A DNA stretch of 10,277 nucleotides from a bacterium (GCA_030692145.1 JAUYCU010000081.1:1-10277), one strand, 5' to 3'. Counted from the stretch's first letter, positions 1 through 6,822 are shown. A program made the numbers and translations. Notes: generated by a model from the letters alone, not told the origin.

Positions 1-606
1 TTCGTCTCCGCCTCTTTCGACATAGCCCATTGCTTTCATCATTTCCGGCTTAAGCATTGTTGGCGGAATTATTGGAATAAATCCTTCTTTAACCAAAGCT
101 TCGAAAGCCAATTGAATCAGGCCGATTTCCAAAAGCGCTCCTCCGTTTTTAATAAAACCGAAGCGCGAACCCGATGTTTTGGCTGCGCTTTTTACATCAA
201 TAATATCCAATTTTTCCGCCAACTCCAAATAGTCTTTTGGTTTAAAACCGAATTTTGGCTTTTTGCCGATTTCTTTAATAACTTTATTTTCTGATTCATC
301 TTTCCCAATCGGCACGTCATCCAATGGCGGATTAGGGATTTTCACGAATAATTCATTGAATTCTTTTTCTATATTCTCCAATTGCGGTTCAAGTTCCTTA
401 ATTTTAACCTTCAATTCTTTTGCCTTTTCTATCTGATCTTTGCCGAATTTTTTCTGCTCAGCTCTCGTATTCTCGATTTCAGAAATCAATCCCCTTCTTT
501 TTTTGTCCAATTCCAGAATTTTATCAATATTAATATCCGCTTGCTTATTCTGACAAGCCTTTTTTATTTTTTCCGGATTTTCACGTAAAAGTTTAATATT
601 AATCAT
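1..606 (-). CDS. serS: Seryl-tRNA synthetase, N-terminal 202 residues (partial)
   Basis: Class II synthetase that charges tRNA-Ser in the cytoplasm. The start is inside the window and the gene runs off the left edge, so only 202 codons are visible. The protein opens MINIKLLRENPEKIKKA, typical of SerRS. Residues about 28-90 are a lysine/glutamate-rich antiparallel coiled coil, the arm that holds the long variable arm of tRNA-Ser. The conserved linker PNPPLDDVPIGKDESEN (91-107) follows, then the start of the catalytic domain with class II motif 1 (about 168-184, ending FIPIIPPTML). The active-site motifs 2 and 3 lie outside the window. The ATG overlaps the stop of the upstream HD gene as ATGA (606-603), indicating translational coupling; this also fixes the start. 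One oddity: where I remember a conserved His and Gly (KDHxELGE-like), this protein reads KDYLELAE (124-131). The family call is secure. Confidence 0.96.
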   Translation of the reverse strand, partial: MINIKLLRENPEKIKKACQNKQADINIDKILELDKKRRGLISEIENTRAEQKKFGKDQIEKAKELKVKIKELEPQLENIEKEFNELFVKIPNPPLDDVPIGKDESENKVIKEIGKKPKFGFKPKDYLELAEKLDIIDVKSAAKTSGSRFGFIKNGGALLEIGLIQLAFEALVKEGFIPIIPPTMLKPEMMKAMGYVERGGDE

Positions 607-1157
607 AATTCCAGTTCATTACTGATTTTTTTCATTGCCTCAAGGCAAATTTTAACGAAATTCTCCAACGGCAAATCCAATAAGATATGACATTTGGCAA
701 TAATTTCCCGATTTGCGCCCTTGGCAAATCCTTTTTCCTTGAAACGATTCAAAACATTTTCTACGGTCAAATCGACGATTTTTTTGCTTGGCAAAACCAA
801 AGTTGAAGCTACAATCAAACCGGTCAACGGGTCAACGCAATAAATTGCTTTCGCCATTTTCGATTGTGGCACGATTTCGTGAATCTCGTTATGCGTTTTT
901 ACTGCTTCGACAATTTCCTTGTCTATTCCCAGTTTTTCCAATATTTCTGCGCCAACTATCGAATGCTTCACCGGGTCGTTTTTAGTACCTTCGTAATCGA
1001 TATCGTGAAGCAAGCCGGTTATTCCCCATTTTTCTTTATCTTCGTCAAAAAACTCCGCCAAGGCACGCATGCACGCCTCTGCAGCAATACAATGCTTAAT
1101 CAGGTTCTGATTTTGAACTTTGTCTTTAAGTAAATTATATGCTTCTTCGTGTATCAT
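603..1157 (-). CDS. HD-domain metal-dependent phosphohydrolase
   Basis: A 184-residue HD-superfamily protein. With the start used here, the metal ligands are H22 (LIKHC), the H51-D52 pair (GLLHDIDYEGT) and D109 (YCVDPLTG). H65, H89 and H93 are further histidines usual in HDIG-type proteins. Such proteins hydrolyse phosphate esters or nucleotides; the substrate cannot be told from sequence. There is no signal peptide or membrane segment, so it is cytoplasmic. The frame stays open upstream to 1250 and a second ATG lies at 1184, but the part before 1184 would translate a GC-rich palindrome. MIHEEAYNLLKDKV matches how I remember homologues beginning, so the ATG at 1157 is chosen; 1184 (193 residues) is the main alternative. 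No start has a clear Shine-Dalgarno sequence. The gene lies downstream of lysS and overlaps serS by four bases, so all three may be co-transcribed. Confidence 0.85.
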   Translation of the reverse strand: MIHEEAYNLLKDKVQNQNLIKHCIAAEACMRALAEFFDEDKEKWGITGLLHDIDYEGTKNDPVKHSIVGAEILEKLGIDKEIVEAVKTHNEIHEIVPQSKMAKAIYCVDPLTGLIVASTLVLPSKKIVDLTVENVLNRFKEKGFAKGANREIIAKCHILLDLPLENFVKICLEAMKKISNELEL

Positions 1158-1187
1158 AACCAAACTATAATTTTTGTGAATCATTAA

Positions 1188-1275
1188 GCGGGTTTTGAGC
1201 CCGAAGCGGGCACGGTCTCCGACCATTTGTCGGAGGAGCGCAGGGCTCAACCCTGAGCCGCCACGCTGGGGCGGC
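1188..1275. repeat. GC-rich composite palindrome between lysS and the HD gene
   Basis: This GC-rich block fills most of the gap between the two genes. An outer stem pairs TTGAGCCC (1195-1202) with GGGCTCAA (1243-1250), extended past a two-base bulge by GGG (1190-1192) with CCC (1251-1253). Inside it CTCCGAC (1217-1223) pairs with GTCGGAG (1229-1235) around a five-base loop. A separate hairpin pairs GCCGCC (1257-1262) with GGCGGC (1270-1275). An alternative fold pairs GGCTCA (1244-1249) with TGAGCC (1254-1259). No T-run follows on either strand, so it is not a normal rho-independent terminator. It looks like an intergenic palindromic repeat related in style to those inside lysS and secA. It could still act as an RNA-processing or stability element. 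Confidence 0.7.
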
Positions 1276-1304
1276 GAAGAAAGCGAAGGATTCGCAAAAA
1301 TTAA

Positions 1305-2675
1305 CTATTCCTTCGGTTTCATTGTAGGGAATAATATAATCTCCCGCAGAGTTTTCGATTCGGTTAATAAAACTACCAGCCTATCGATGCCGATACCAAT
1401 TCCGGCTGCAGGCGGCATTCCATATTCCAGCGCTTCGATAAAATCCTTGTCATAAGGATGAGTTTCTTGGCTTCCCGCTTTCCTTTCCTTTTCCTGGGCA
1501 GCGAATCTTTCTTTCTGGTCAAACGGGTCATTTAGTTCGGAAAAACCATTGGCGATTTCCAGACCATTAACAATTAATTGGAATCGGGCGACTTTTTTCG
1601 CGTCTTTTTCCAGCTTTTTTGATAATGGCGAAATTTCCGTAGGATGATTGATGACAAAAGTCGGTTCTTTGATTTTTTCGAAAATTTCTTTTTCGCTCGC
1701 CCCGTTAAATGTCGCCGTAGGCGACCCCGCTTTGCGGGATTTAACGGGGTAAACCAATTTATCGTATTCAACGCGCTTAAACTTCTTTCCGAAAATCTTA
1801 TTATCTAAAGATTTCAATAATTTTTCCGTAAAATCCATCATTGTTTCGTAATTCCAATATGCGGCGTAAAACTCAAGCATGGTAAATTCCGGATTGTGCT
1901 CTCTGTCCATTCCTTCGTTACGGAAATTTCTGCCAATTTCATATACTTTTTCCAATCCGCCGACCAAAAGTCTTTTTAAATAAAGTTCGGGCGCGATTCT
2001 GAGATACAAATCTATGTCCAGAGCATTTAAGTGTGTTTTAAATGGTTTGGCCTTGGCTCCGCCGGCAATCGTTTGCAGCATCGGCGTTTCCACTTCCAGA
2101 AATCCGTTTTCATCCAAGAATTTTCTGATTTTTCCGATGATTTGCGACCGCTTGATGAATTTTTCTTTTACCTCTTTATTCAAAATCAGGTCCAGATATC
2201 TTTTCCTGAATCTTTCTTCGATGTCTTCAAGGCCATACCATTCACTGGGAATAGATAAAATAGCTTTGGTTAGAATCCTCCATTTCTTAACTTCCAGAGT
2301 TTTTTCGCCTTTTTTGGTCTTGAATAAAATTCCACTCAATTCGACAAAATCTCCGATATCGATAGTATCCAAAAATAATTCGTAATCTTTGTCTCCGACA
2401 CTATCTTTTTTCAGATATGCCTGAATTTGCGCACTTGTGGTGAGCGAAGTCGAGCCATCTTCAATATTAAAAAAAGTAGAACCGCCATGCCCGCGAATCG
2501 AGCGAATTCTACCTACCAGGGTAATTTTCTTGGTTAAAAGCTTATTAAAAGCGTCCAACGCTTCTTTATTCGTGTGTGTGCGCGAAACTTCCGCCGGATA
2601 GGGATTTATGCCGGCTTTTTTTAAATTCTCCAATTTTTTCAATCGGACCTGTTTAAGATTTTCCAAATTATCCAT
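1305..2675 (-). CDS. lysS: Lysyl-tRNA synthetase, class II
   Basis: Cytoplasmic enzyme charging tRNA-Lys, 456 residues, somewhat shorter than the roughly 500 of E. coli LysS. An OB-fold anticodon-binding domain (about 51-135, ITLVGRIRSI onward) precedes the class II catalytic core. Motif 1 is near 185-200 (GFLEVETPML), motif 2 at 251-273 (FRNEGMDREHNPEFTMLEFY) and motif 3 at 425-437 (GIGIGIDRLVVLL). The signatures GGAKAKPF (205-212) and NGFSELNDPFDQ (376-387) confirm LysRS over AspRS or AsnRS. Two segments look inserted: residues about 75-82 in the OB domain, and 309-325, encoded by a perfect branched palindrome. The linker between motif 2 and the EPTFVINHP segment is otherwise short. The frame is intact and all catalytic motifs are present, so the enzyme is probably functional. 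The start follows the terminator of the upstream unit closely; a TATAAA/GATAAT-like -10 is possible but weak. Confidence 0.97.
   Translation of the reverse strand: MDNLENLKQVRLKKLENLKKAGINPYPAEVSRTHTNKEALDAFNKLLTKKITLVGRIRSIRGHGGSTFFNIEDGSTSLTTSAQIQAYLKKDSVGDKDYELFLDTIDIGDFVELSGILFKTKKGEKTLEVKKWRILTKAILSIPSEWYGLEDIEERFRKRYLDLILNKEVKEKFIKRSQIIGKIRKFLDENGFLEVETPMLQTIAGGAKAKPFKTHLNALDIDLYLRIAPELYLKRLLVGGLEKVYEIGRNFRNEGMDREHNPEFTMLEFYAAYWNYETMMDFTEKLLKSLDNKIFGKKFKRVEYDKLVYPVKSRKAGSPTATFNGASEKEIFEKIKEPTFVINHPTEISPLSKKLEKDAKKVARFQLIVNGLEIANGFSELNDPFDQKERFAAQEKERKAGSQETHPYDKDFIEALEYGMPPAAGIGIGIDRLVVLLTESKTLREIILFPTMKPKE
1700..1749. repeat. 50-bp branched palindrome inside lysS
   Basis: An 11-bp perfect outer stem joins 1700-1710 (CCCCGTTAAAT) to 1739-1749 (ATTTAACGGGG). 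The 28 bases between are wholly used by two hairpins: GTCGCC-GTA-GGCGAC (1711-1725) and CCCGC-TTT-GCGGG (1726-1738). The result is a three-way junction in which only the two three-base loops are unpaired. It is far more GC-rich than the surrounding gene and encodes residues about 309-325 of LysRS (around VKSRKAGSPTATFNG), where known LysRS proteins have unrelated sequence. This is best explained as an inserted palindromic element kept in an open frame. The right arm is followed at once by TAAACC, as in the secA element. Confidence 0.85.
2437..2457. repeat. Short repeat-like insert in the LysRS anticodon-binding domain
   Basis: On the plus strand these 21 bases read GTGGTGAGCGAAGTCGAGCC followed by A. 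They encode residues about 73-80 (around GSTSLTT) in the OB fold. Family members usually read DGSGKIQ here, whereas this protein reads DGSTSLTTSAQIQ, about six residues longer. The string resembles short dispersed repeats I remember from AT-rich candidate-phylum and Bacteroidetes genomes. There is no second copy in this window, so calling it a repeat rests on memory and on the apparent protein insertion. Confidence 0.45.
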
Positions 2676-2700
2676 CTTAATTTCATATTATCATTTTTAT

Positions 2701-2728
2701 AAAAAAAATGCCATCCTTTTAGACGGCA
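2701..2728 (-). terminator. Rho-independent terminator after the ATPase gene
   Basis: Read on the minus strand, a seven-pair stem (TGCCGTC with GATGGCA, one G-U pair, loop TAAAAG) is followed directly by eight T residues. It lies 29 bases past the ATPase stop and about 25 bases before the lysS start, so it closes the regulator-DUF8128-ATPase unit and separates it from lysS. Confidence 0.82.
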
Positions 2729-2757
2729 AAATGAATCGACTCGGATTTTGATTATCG

Positions 2758-4362
2758 TTAGTTTTCCTTAATGTCTTTCATCGCTTCTTCAATGGTCTTT
2801 CTTAAGTCGTCAATATCGACCTCTTTCTTGATTTTTTTGAAAGATTGCGGCTGTTGCTGGGTTGCTTCTTGTACGGAAATCGGCTTAAGCGTTTCTTTTT
2901 GTTCTAAGGTTTTTACAGGAGCCAGTTCTTTACTTTTTGCCAGACAATCCGAACAATAAACCGGTCTCACCCCGTCGGGCTGAAAGGCAACGCTAGTTTT
3001 CTTTCCGCAGTCGGAACAAACTGCGTCGAATTTCTTTTTCTTCTCATCTCTTTCAACCTGAACCGCTTCACTCCATTTTGCCAATTTTTGCTCGATATCC
3101 TCTCTCGAGGTTGTATATCTTTCTCTGGATGCGGAAATTATTTTTTCGCGGTTCGATTTGTCCAGCTTAAGAATCGGCGGCAAAGTTACGGCGCTGAACG
3201 CGCGCGAAGCCGCACCGTCAATCATCAATTTCAAATAAATATTATATTTATCCAAATTCACCAAATCATCAATGATAAATTCAGGAACGAATTCCGGTTC
3301 CAAAAATTCCGCATCCGCGGCGCCAATCCGAAAAGTAATAATTGTTCCGACGTTGCCGAAAACCGCGTCTCTTACTCTGGTGCTTTTTCCTTTATCGGAC
3401 ATTGAGTCCAATTGAGCAATATATTGATGGGTCAAAATCAAACAAAGACGATATTTTCTCGCTTCGGATAAAATTGTGGCAAAGGCATCGGTAGCGAAAT
3501 TCTGGAATTCATCGACATAAAGATAAAAATCCCTGCGCTGTTCCTCAGGAACATCCACGCGCGACATTGCCGCAAGTTGCAATTTGGTAATCACCAAAGC
3601 GCCCAAAAGATTACTTGCATCCTCGCCGATTTTTCCTTTCGACAAATTAACAATAAGAATCTTTCCCTCATCAATCAGTTTGCGCATATCGATGGTCGAT
3701 TTAACCTGGCCAACAATATTCCTGATCAGCGGTGCGGCGATAAACTGGCCAACCTTATTTTGAATCGGCGCAACTGCTTCTTCTCTGAATCTTTCCGGAT
3801 ATTTTGCGAATTCATTTGTCCAAAATGCTTTTACTGTCGGATCGGTAAGCTTTTCCACGATTTTTTGTCGATAATCCTTATCCGAAAGCATTCTGTTTAT
3901 ACTTAGAAGTGTTGTTCCTGGATGCTCCAAGAGCGCCAAAACAGTATTGTAGGTAATGTATTCCATGCGCGCACTCCACATATCGAACCAGATTTTTTTG
4001 AAAACCCCCATCAAGCCGGAAGCAACCAAGTGGCGATATTCCACTTCAACTTTCTCCATCACGTTAAAACTAATGGGATGATCAATATCCGCAGGATTAA
4101 AATAAACCACGTCGTTAATACGATTCGGCGGTACAAAATCGAGCATTTTTTCCGCAAACTCGCCATGCGGGTCAACAATGGCCACGCCATGACCATTTTG
4201 AATGTCTTGAATCGCCATATTTTCCAAAAGCACGGTTTTCCCCATGCCGGTTTTACCGACAATATACATGTGACGTCGTCTATCATCGACCTTAATACCA
4301 AATCTGGTCCGCTGGTTACGGAAGTTGGTCTCGGCAAAAATTGTGATTTCTTTATTATCCAT
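2758..4362 (-). CDS. HerA/TraG-like P-loop ATPase with C-terminal zinc ribbon
   Basis: A 534-residue ATPase of the HerA/FtsK/VirD4 class, resembling type IV secretion coupling proteins (DUF87/TraM-recognition type). Walker A is GKTGMGKT (36-43). AIVDPHGE (61-68) is the conserved strand that follows it, and the Walker B segment is YLYVDEFQNF (280-289, D284 and E285). LTHQY (310-314) fits the sensor segment of this class. The C-terminus has paired cysteines at 449/452 and 470/473 (CSDCGKK and YCSDC), a likely zinc ribbon, then a charged, Gln-rich tail. No membrane segment is present, so anchoring is probably through the DUF8128-like partner encoded two bases upstream. These ATPases form hexamers that drive DNA or protein through a membrane pore; the substrate is unknown. 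The start lacks a Shine-Dalgarno sequence, consistent with translation coupled to the preceding gene. The class call is firm; conjugation versus pilus or DNA uptake cannot be decided. Confidence 0.88.
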   Translation of the reverse strand: MDNKEITIFAETNFRNQRTRFGIKVDDRRRHMYIVGKTGMGKTVLLENMAIQDIQNGHGVAIVDPHGEFAEKMLDFVPPNRINDVVYFNPADIDHPISFNVMEKVEVEYRHLVASGLMGVFKKIWFDMWSARMEYITYNTVLALLEHPGTTLLSINRMLSDKDYRQKIVEKLTDPTVKAFWTNEFAKYPERFREEAVAPIQNKVGQFIAAPLIRNIVGQVKSTIDMRKLIDEGKILIVNLSKGKIGEDASNLLGALVITKLQLAAMSRVDVPEEQRRDFYLYVDEFQNFATDAFATILSEARKYRLCLILTHQYIAQLDSMSDKGKSTRVRDAVFGNVGTIITFRIGAADAEFLEPEFVPEFIIDDLVNLDKYNIYLKLMIDGAASRAFSAVTLPPILKLDKSNREKIISASRERYTTSREDIEQKLAKWSEAVQVERDEKKKKFDAVCSDCGKKTSVAFQPDGVRPVYCSDCLAKSKELAPVKTLEQKETLKPISVQEATQQQPQSFKKIKKEVDIDDLRKTIEEAMKDIKEN

Positions 4363-4364
4363 AA

Positions 4365-5633
4365 TTATATTGTCGGTAACGCGGTTGGCGGGCTACCTTT
4401 TTTGGCCTCGACTGTCGGCATCTTGGAAACCTTAACAAACTTAGTGGGAATATGAAAAACAGTTGCCAGTTCTTCGGTATTAAAAACGAACCCTCTCGCT
4501 TTAAATCTGGCAAACGGAAAAAATCTTCTTTTATACATACCGATTAAAAATTTCTTTTTTTTGATTTCTTTGCTTTTCTTGAATATCTTGCCCGGCCCAG
4601 TGGTAATTTTTTTGTTCGGTATAAAACCATTAAGGTTTTGGGTGCCGAATTGTTTGAAAAACCCGCCGAATGCCGATACTTTATCCTTGGTGAATACTTC
4701 GGTATGTCCCCAATACATATACCTGATAATGGTTTTAAATCCAAACTTGGCAATATTGGCCTCTATTGCCAAGGCTGCGTCTTTTTGCCCCGGACTAAGA
4801 TAAGCAACAACATCTTTCACTTCCTTTTTTTCTTCTTTTTTTTCGGTGGGACCGGTAAAAAAATCCGCTATCCCATTCACAAAAGCATCTATCCAGCCAA
4901 CCGTCTCTTTTATTATCAAAGATCCGCTTTTTGATGTTTTAACTTCTTTGCCAAGAATTTTTGCCACTAATTTTTCTGCTTCTTTTTTCCAATCATCATT
5001 GGTTGGACTGATTAAAATCTGTATCCAGGCATGTTCTTTGGGTGTTAAACTAATCAAAAATTCGAAAAGACCGGCCAAGGGATCGGTTCTTTCTTCTCCT
5101 TCTTTTTCCTGAAAGAAAAAGGGATAAGTCCGAATTGGATAAGCATCGGGTTGAGTTAAAAGCAATTCCGTTCCCCACATATCATAATCCTGATTCGGTG
5201 TTCCGAATGGCAGCTCGCCAATATAATCCTCCACTTCCTGAATTTCCGCTTCCGGATATTGAGCAAACAAACTTGATTCGATTAAATTCCTGAATTTGGC
5301 CTGTGTGCGGATAAATATATGAATCATCCCCCCCCTTCCGACAATTTCGATACTGAACCACGCCGGTAATTCGCCTTTCAGGTATTTATCTTTGAATTTT
5401 ATGGGTTTTTCCGTTGCGTGCAAACCAGTAAAAAACTGCTCCATTGCCTTGGGACTTTTTACCGCTTCTCGGGGAAACTTCAGCTCCAAGGTAGTCCAGA
5501 TCAATCCTTCAATAAATTTCGTATGAATATAAGTCAGCCAAACCCACCTTAAAACAAAAAAAAGAGCTATTGGTAGCCAAATCCACCAAAAGCCCAGAAT
5601 TACTTTATAAGTGTTTAAAATGTCGGTTATCAT
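4365..5633 (-). CDS. Membrane-anchored DUF8128-like protein
   Basis: A 422-residue protein with one strong N-terminal membrane segment (about 11-34, VILGFWWIWLPIALFFVLRW) and a long soluble region. I recognise it as the conserved partner often encoded beside HerA/TraG-like ATPases in candidate-phylum genomes (DUF8128 in my recollection). The body has SIEIVGRGG-IHIFIRT (about 93-110), FAQYPEAEI (about 123-131) and a Lys/Glu-rich loop near 265-273. Its role is not established; adjacency and the membrane anchor suggest a platform or assembly factor for the ATPase. The last ten residues (GSPPTALPTI) are encoded by a GC-rich imperfect palindrome and look like an added tail. A run of eight G residues on the coding strand near codon 100 is a possible slippage site. 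It follows the regulator gene by 50 bases and precedes the ATPase by two. No good Shine-Dalgarno sequence is seen. Confidence 0.78.
   Translation of the reverse strand: MITDILNTYKVILGFWWIWLPIALFFVLRWVWLTYIHTKFIEGLIWTTLELKFPREAVKSPKAMEQFFTGLHATEKPIKFKDKYLKGELPAWFSIEIVGRGGMIHIFIRTQAKFRNLIESSLFAQYPEAEIQEVEDYIGELPFGTPNQDYDMWGTELLLTQPDAYPIRTYPFFFQEKEGEERTDPLAGLFEFLISLTPKEHAWIQILISPTNDDWKKEAEKLVAKILGKEVKTSKSGSLIIKETVGWIDAFVNGIADFFTGPTEKKEEKKEVKDVVAYLSPGQKDAALAIEANIAKFGFKTIIRYMYWGHTEVFTKDKVSAFGGFFKQFGTQNLNGFIPNKKITTGPGKIFKKSKEIKKKKFLIGMYKRRFFPFARFKARGFVFNTEELATVFHIPTKFVKVSKMPTVEAKKGSPPTALPTI
4375..4397. repeat. 23-bp imperfect palindrome at the end of the DUF8128-like gene
   Basis: On the minus strand GGTAGC (4397-4392) pairs with GTTACC (4380-4375), with one G-U pair. 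One mismatch and two further pairs lie inside, around a five-base loop. It encodes the final GSPPTALP of the protein and ends about 13 bases before the ATPase start codon. The GC-rich composition and the Gly-Ser-Pro-Thr-Ala product recall the lysS insert. It is weaker than the lysS and secA palindromes and may be a degenerate copy or coincidence. Confidence 0.45.
5328..5335. repeat. Eight-base G/C homopolymer in the DUF8128-like gene
   Basis: Eight consecutive C residues on the plus strand (G on the coding strand) encode part of GRGGM near codon 100 of 422. It is the longest G/C mononucleotide run I noticed. A one-base slip would truncate the protein soon after its membrane segment, so it could act as a phase-variation tract, or it may be plain sequence. 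Confidence 0.5.
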
Positions 5634-5683
5634 ATTCTAACCAATTCCAATATTTTGATTGTTAATGATTCTTTGTTTTCGCC

Positions 5684-6748
5684 TTAAACCAGGGTATATT
5701 TTCCGTCTTCCAATTTCTTGGTCTTAACCGATCTTTGTAAGTTCAGTAAAATCGTTGTCGGTTTAACCTGTCTTTGGCCCAAAACCGCCTGTAAAATTTC
5801 TTCTCTGGTCATCGGTTTATTGTTTTCTTTGAGAATTCTCGCAATCACGTCTTCAACCGTACCCGGTTGATAACCCCAATCGGTTAAAGCATATGTTCCA
5901 CGGCCGGTTAAAACAAATCTCGGATCCTTTATCAGCTCGTTATGTACCGTTTGCGTATATGCGGTTCTATCGGAAAGTCCCAATTTATTTATCAATTCGG
6001 TAATTGCGGTAAAATGAAGGGGGTTGCCTTCTTTTTTCAAAACCAAAAACGCTCTGTCTTTTACGCCCTGCGGAGAAATTTCCGACCAGTGATTTAATCC
6101 CATTTCATTAAAAATATTCTTATTTATTTCTTTGGAAATTTCCAACACCACGCAAAGCATTTTTTCCGGAACATCCGAATGATTTTTCGAAAGGATATCC
6201 AATACTTCGTTTTCATGCAAAACAGATTTTCGCCTGTTGAATTCGTCAATGAGAAAATCAACTATTTTTTCTGCCTTTTCCCGCGCCGATAAATTCGTGG
6301 TCCAATAGGGATGAAAACGCTCGTCGTTTAAAACTCTTTTATATGGCTCTCCCAAAGTTAAAACCAAATAAAGCCGCCCCCTCAACGCACTGGGTTCCGT
6401 ACTTTGAGTAAGCGAATTATAAAGATAGTCTTCTCCGACCAGATTTCCGTGCTCGGAAAAGAAATCGTCCAAATAACAAAAAACCGGTTCAAACAAAGAA
6501 AATACTTTTTCCGATTTCAGAATTTTAAGACCATTGTCCTCGATTTGGCGAACACGTTCTCTGGTAATCCCGTAATTCTTCCCGATCGATTCCAGGGTTT
6601 CTGTTTTCCCTGTTTTTAGTCCGAACCTTCTCTCAATAATCTCTCTCACTCTTGGATTGGTTAAAAACAACAAAGCCTTTTCCACTTTATTGGTTAAAGA
6701 CTTCGAAACATTGGATGCCTTATTGAAGGCAGATTTCTTTTTACTCAT
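5684..6748 (-). CDS. Regulator with sigma region 4 and HARE-type winged helices
   Basis: A 354-residue protein. Residues about 33-78 match sigma-70 region 4, with the helix-turn-helix TLESIGKNYGITRERVRQIE that in sigma factors binds the -35 element. No region 2 is present, so it cannot open a promoter as a normal sigma factor would. A charged middle (80-225) has no fold I can name. Residues about 227-293 (HFTAITELINKLGL to RFVLTGRGTYALTDWGY) match the HARE-HTH winged helix shared by RNA polymerase delta subunits and other DNA-linked proteins. A second winged helix follows (297-354), ending LEDGKYTLV. It is first in a unit with the DUF8128-like and ATPase genes and has a near-perfect promoter, so it may control that unit or be an RNA polymerase-associated factor. 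An AAAGGA lies 11 bases before the ATG, a loose ribosome binding site. The domain calls are good; the function is inferred. Confidence 0.8.
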   Translation of the reverse strand: MSKKKSAFNKASNVSKSLTNKVEKALLFLTNPRVREIIERRFGLKTGKTETLESIGKNYGITRERVRQIEDNGLKILKSEKVFSLFEPVFCYLDDFFSEHGNLVGEDYLYNSLTQSTEPSALRGRLYLVLTLGEPYKRVLNDERFHPYWTTNLSAREKAEKIVDFLIDEFNRRKSVLHENEVLDILSKNHSDVPEKMLCVVLEISKEINKNIFNEMGLNHWSEISPQGVKDRAFLVLKKEGNPLHFTAITELINKLGLSDRTAYTQTVHNELIKDPRFVLTGRGTYALTDWGYQPGTVEDVIARILKENNKPMTREEILQAVLGQRQVKPTTILLNLQRSVKTKKLEDGKYTLV

Positions 6749-6793
6749 ATTTTGATTTTTCCTTTAAGAAAAAATTTAATTTTTAACTATTTT

Positions 6794-6822
6794 AGTATAA
6801 TACAATAAAAAATACGTGTCAA
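6794..6822 (-). promoter_or_regulatory. Sigma-70 promoter for the regulator-DUF8128-ATPase unit
   Basis: On the minus strand a consensus -35 TTGACA (6822-6817) is separated by exactly 17 bases from a -10 TATACT (6799-6794). Transcription would start near 6787, about 40 bases before the regulator ATG. The -35 box begins only eight bases past the secF stop. I see no terminator for secF, so read-through from secDF may add to expression. Confidence 0.85.

Noticed and set aside
1158..1250. N-terminal extension of the HD protein from the ATG at 1250
   Set aside because: It would translate the GC-rich palindrome and add residues with no resemblance to HD proteins; starts at 1157 or 1184 fit better.
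1283..1295. GCGAA-GGA-TTCGC hairpin just after the lysS stop as a terminator
   Set aside because: The stem is only five pairs and is not followed by a real T-run on the minus strand.
2569..2582. GT/GC dinucleotide run in lysS
   Set aside because: Only four GT units and the codons fit the protein; too short to be a meaningful repeat.
2676..2701. A lysS promoter with TATAAA or GATAAT as -10
   Set aside because: No acceptable -35 at 16-18 bases, and the AT-rich stretch is partly the T-run of the terminator; too weak to list.
3922..4455. Plus-strand open frame of 177 codons
   Set aside because: It lies antisense to the well-supported ATPase and DUF8128-like genes, has no ribosome binding site and no family resemblance.
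5684..6748. Calling the regulator a sigma factor
   Set aside because: Only region 4 is present; there is no region 2 for -10 recognition and melting.
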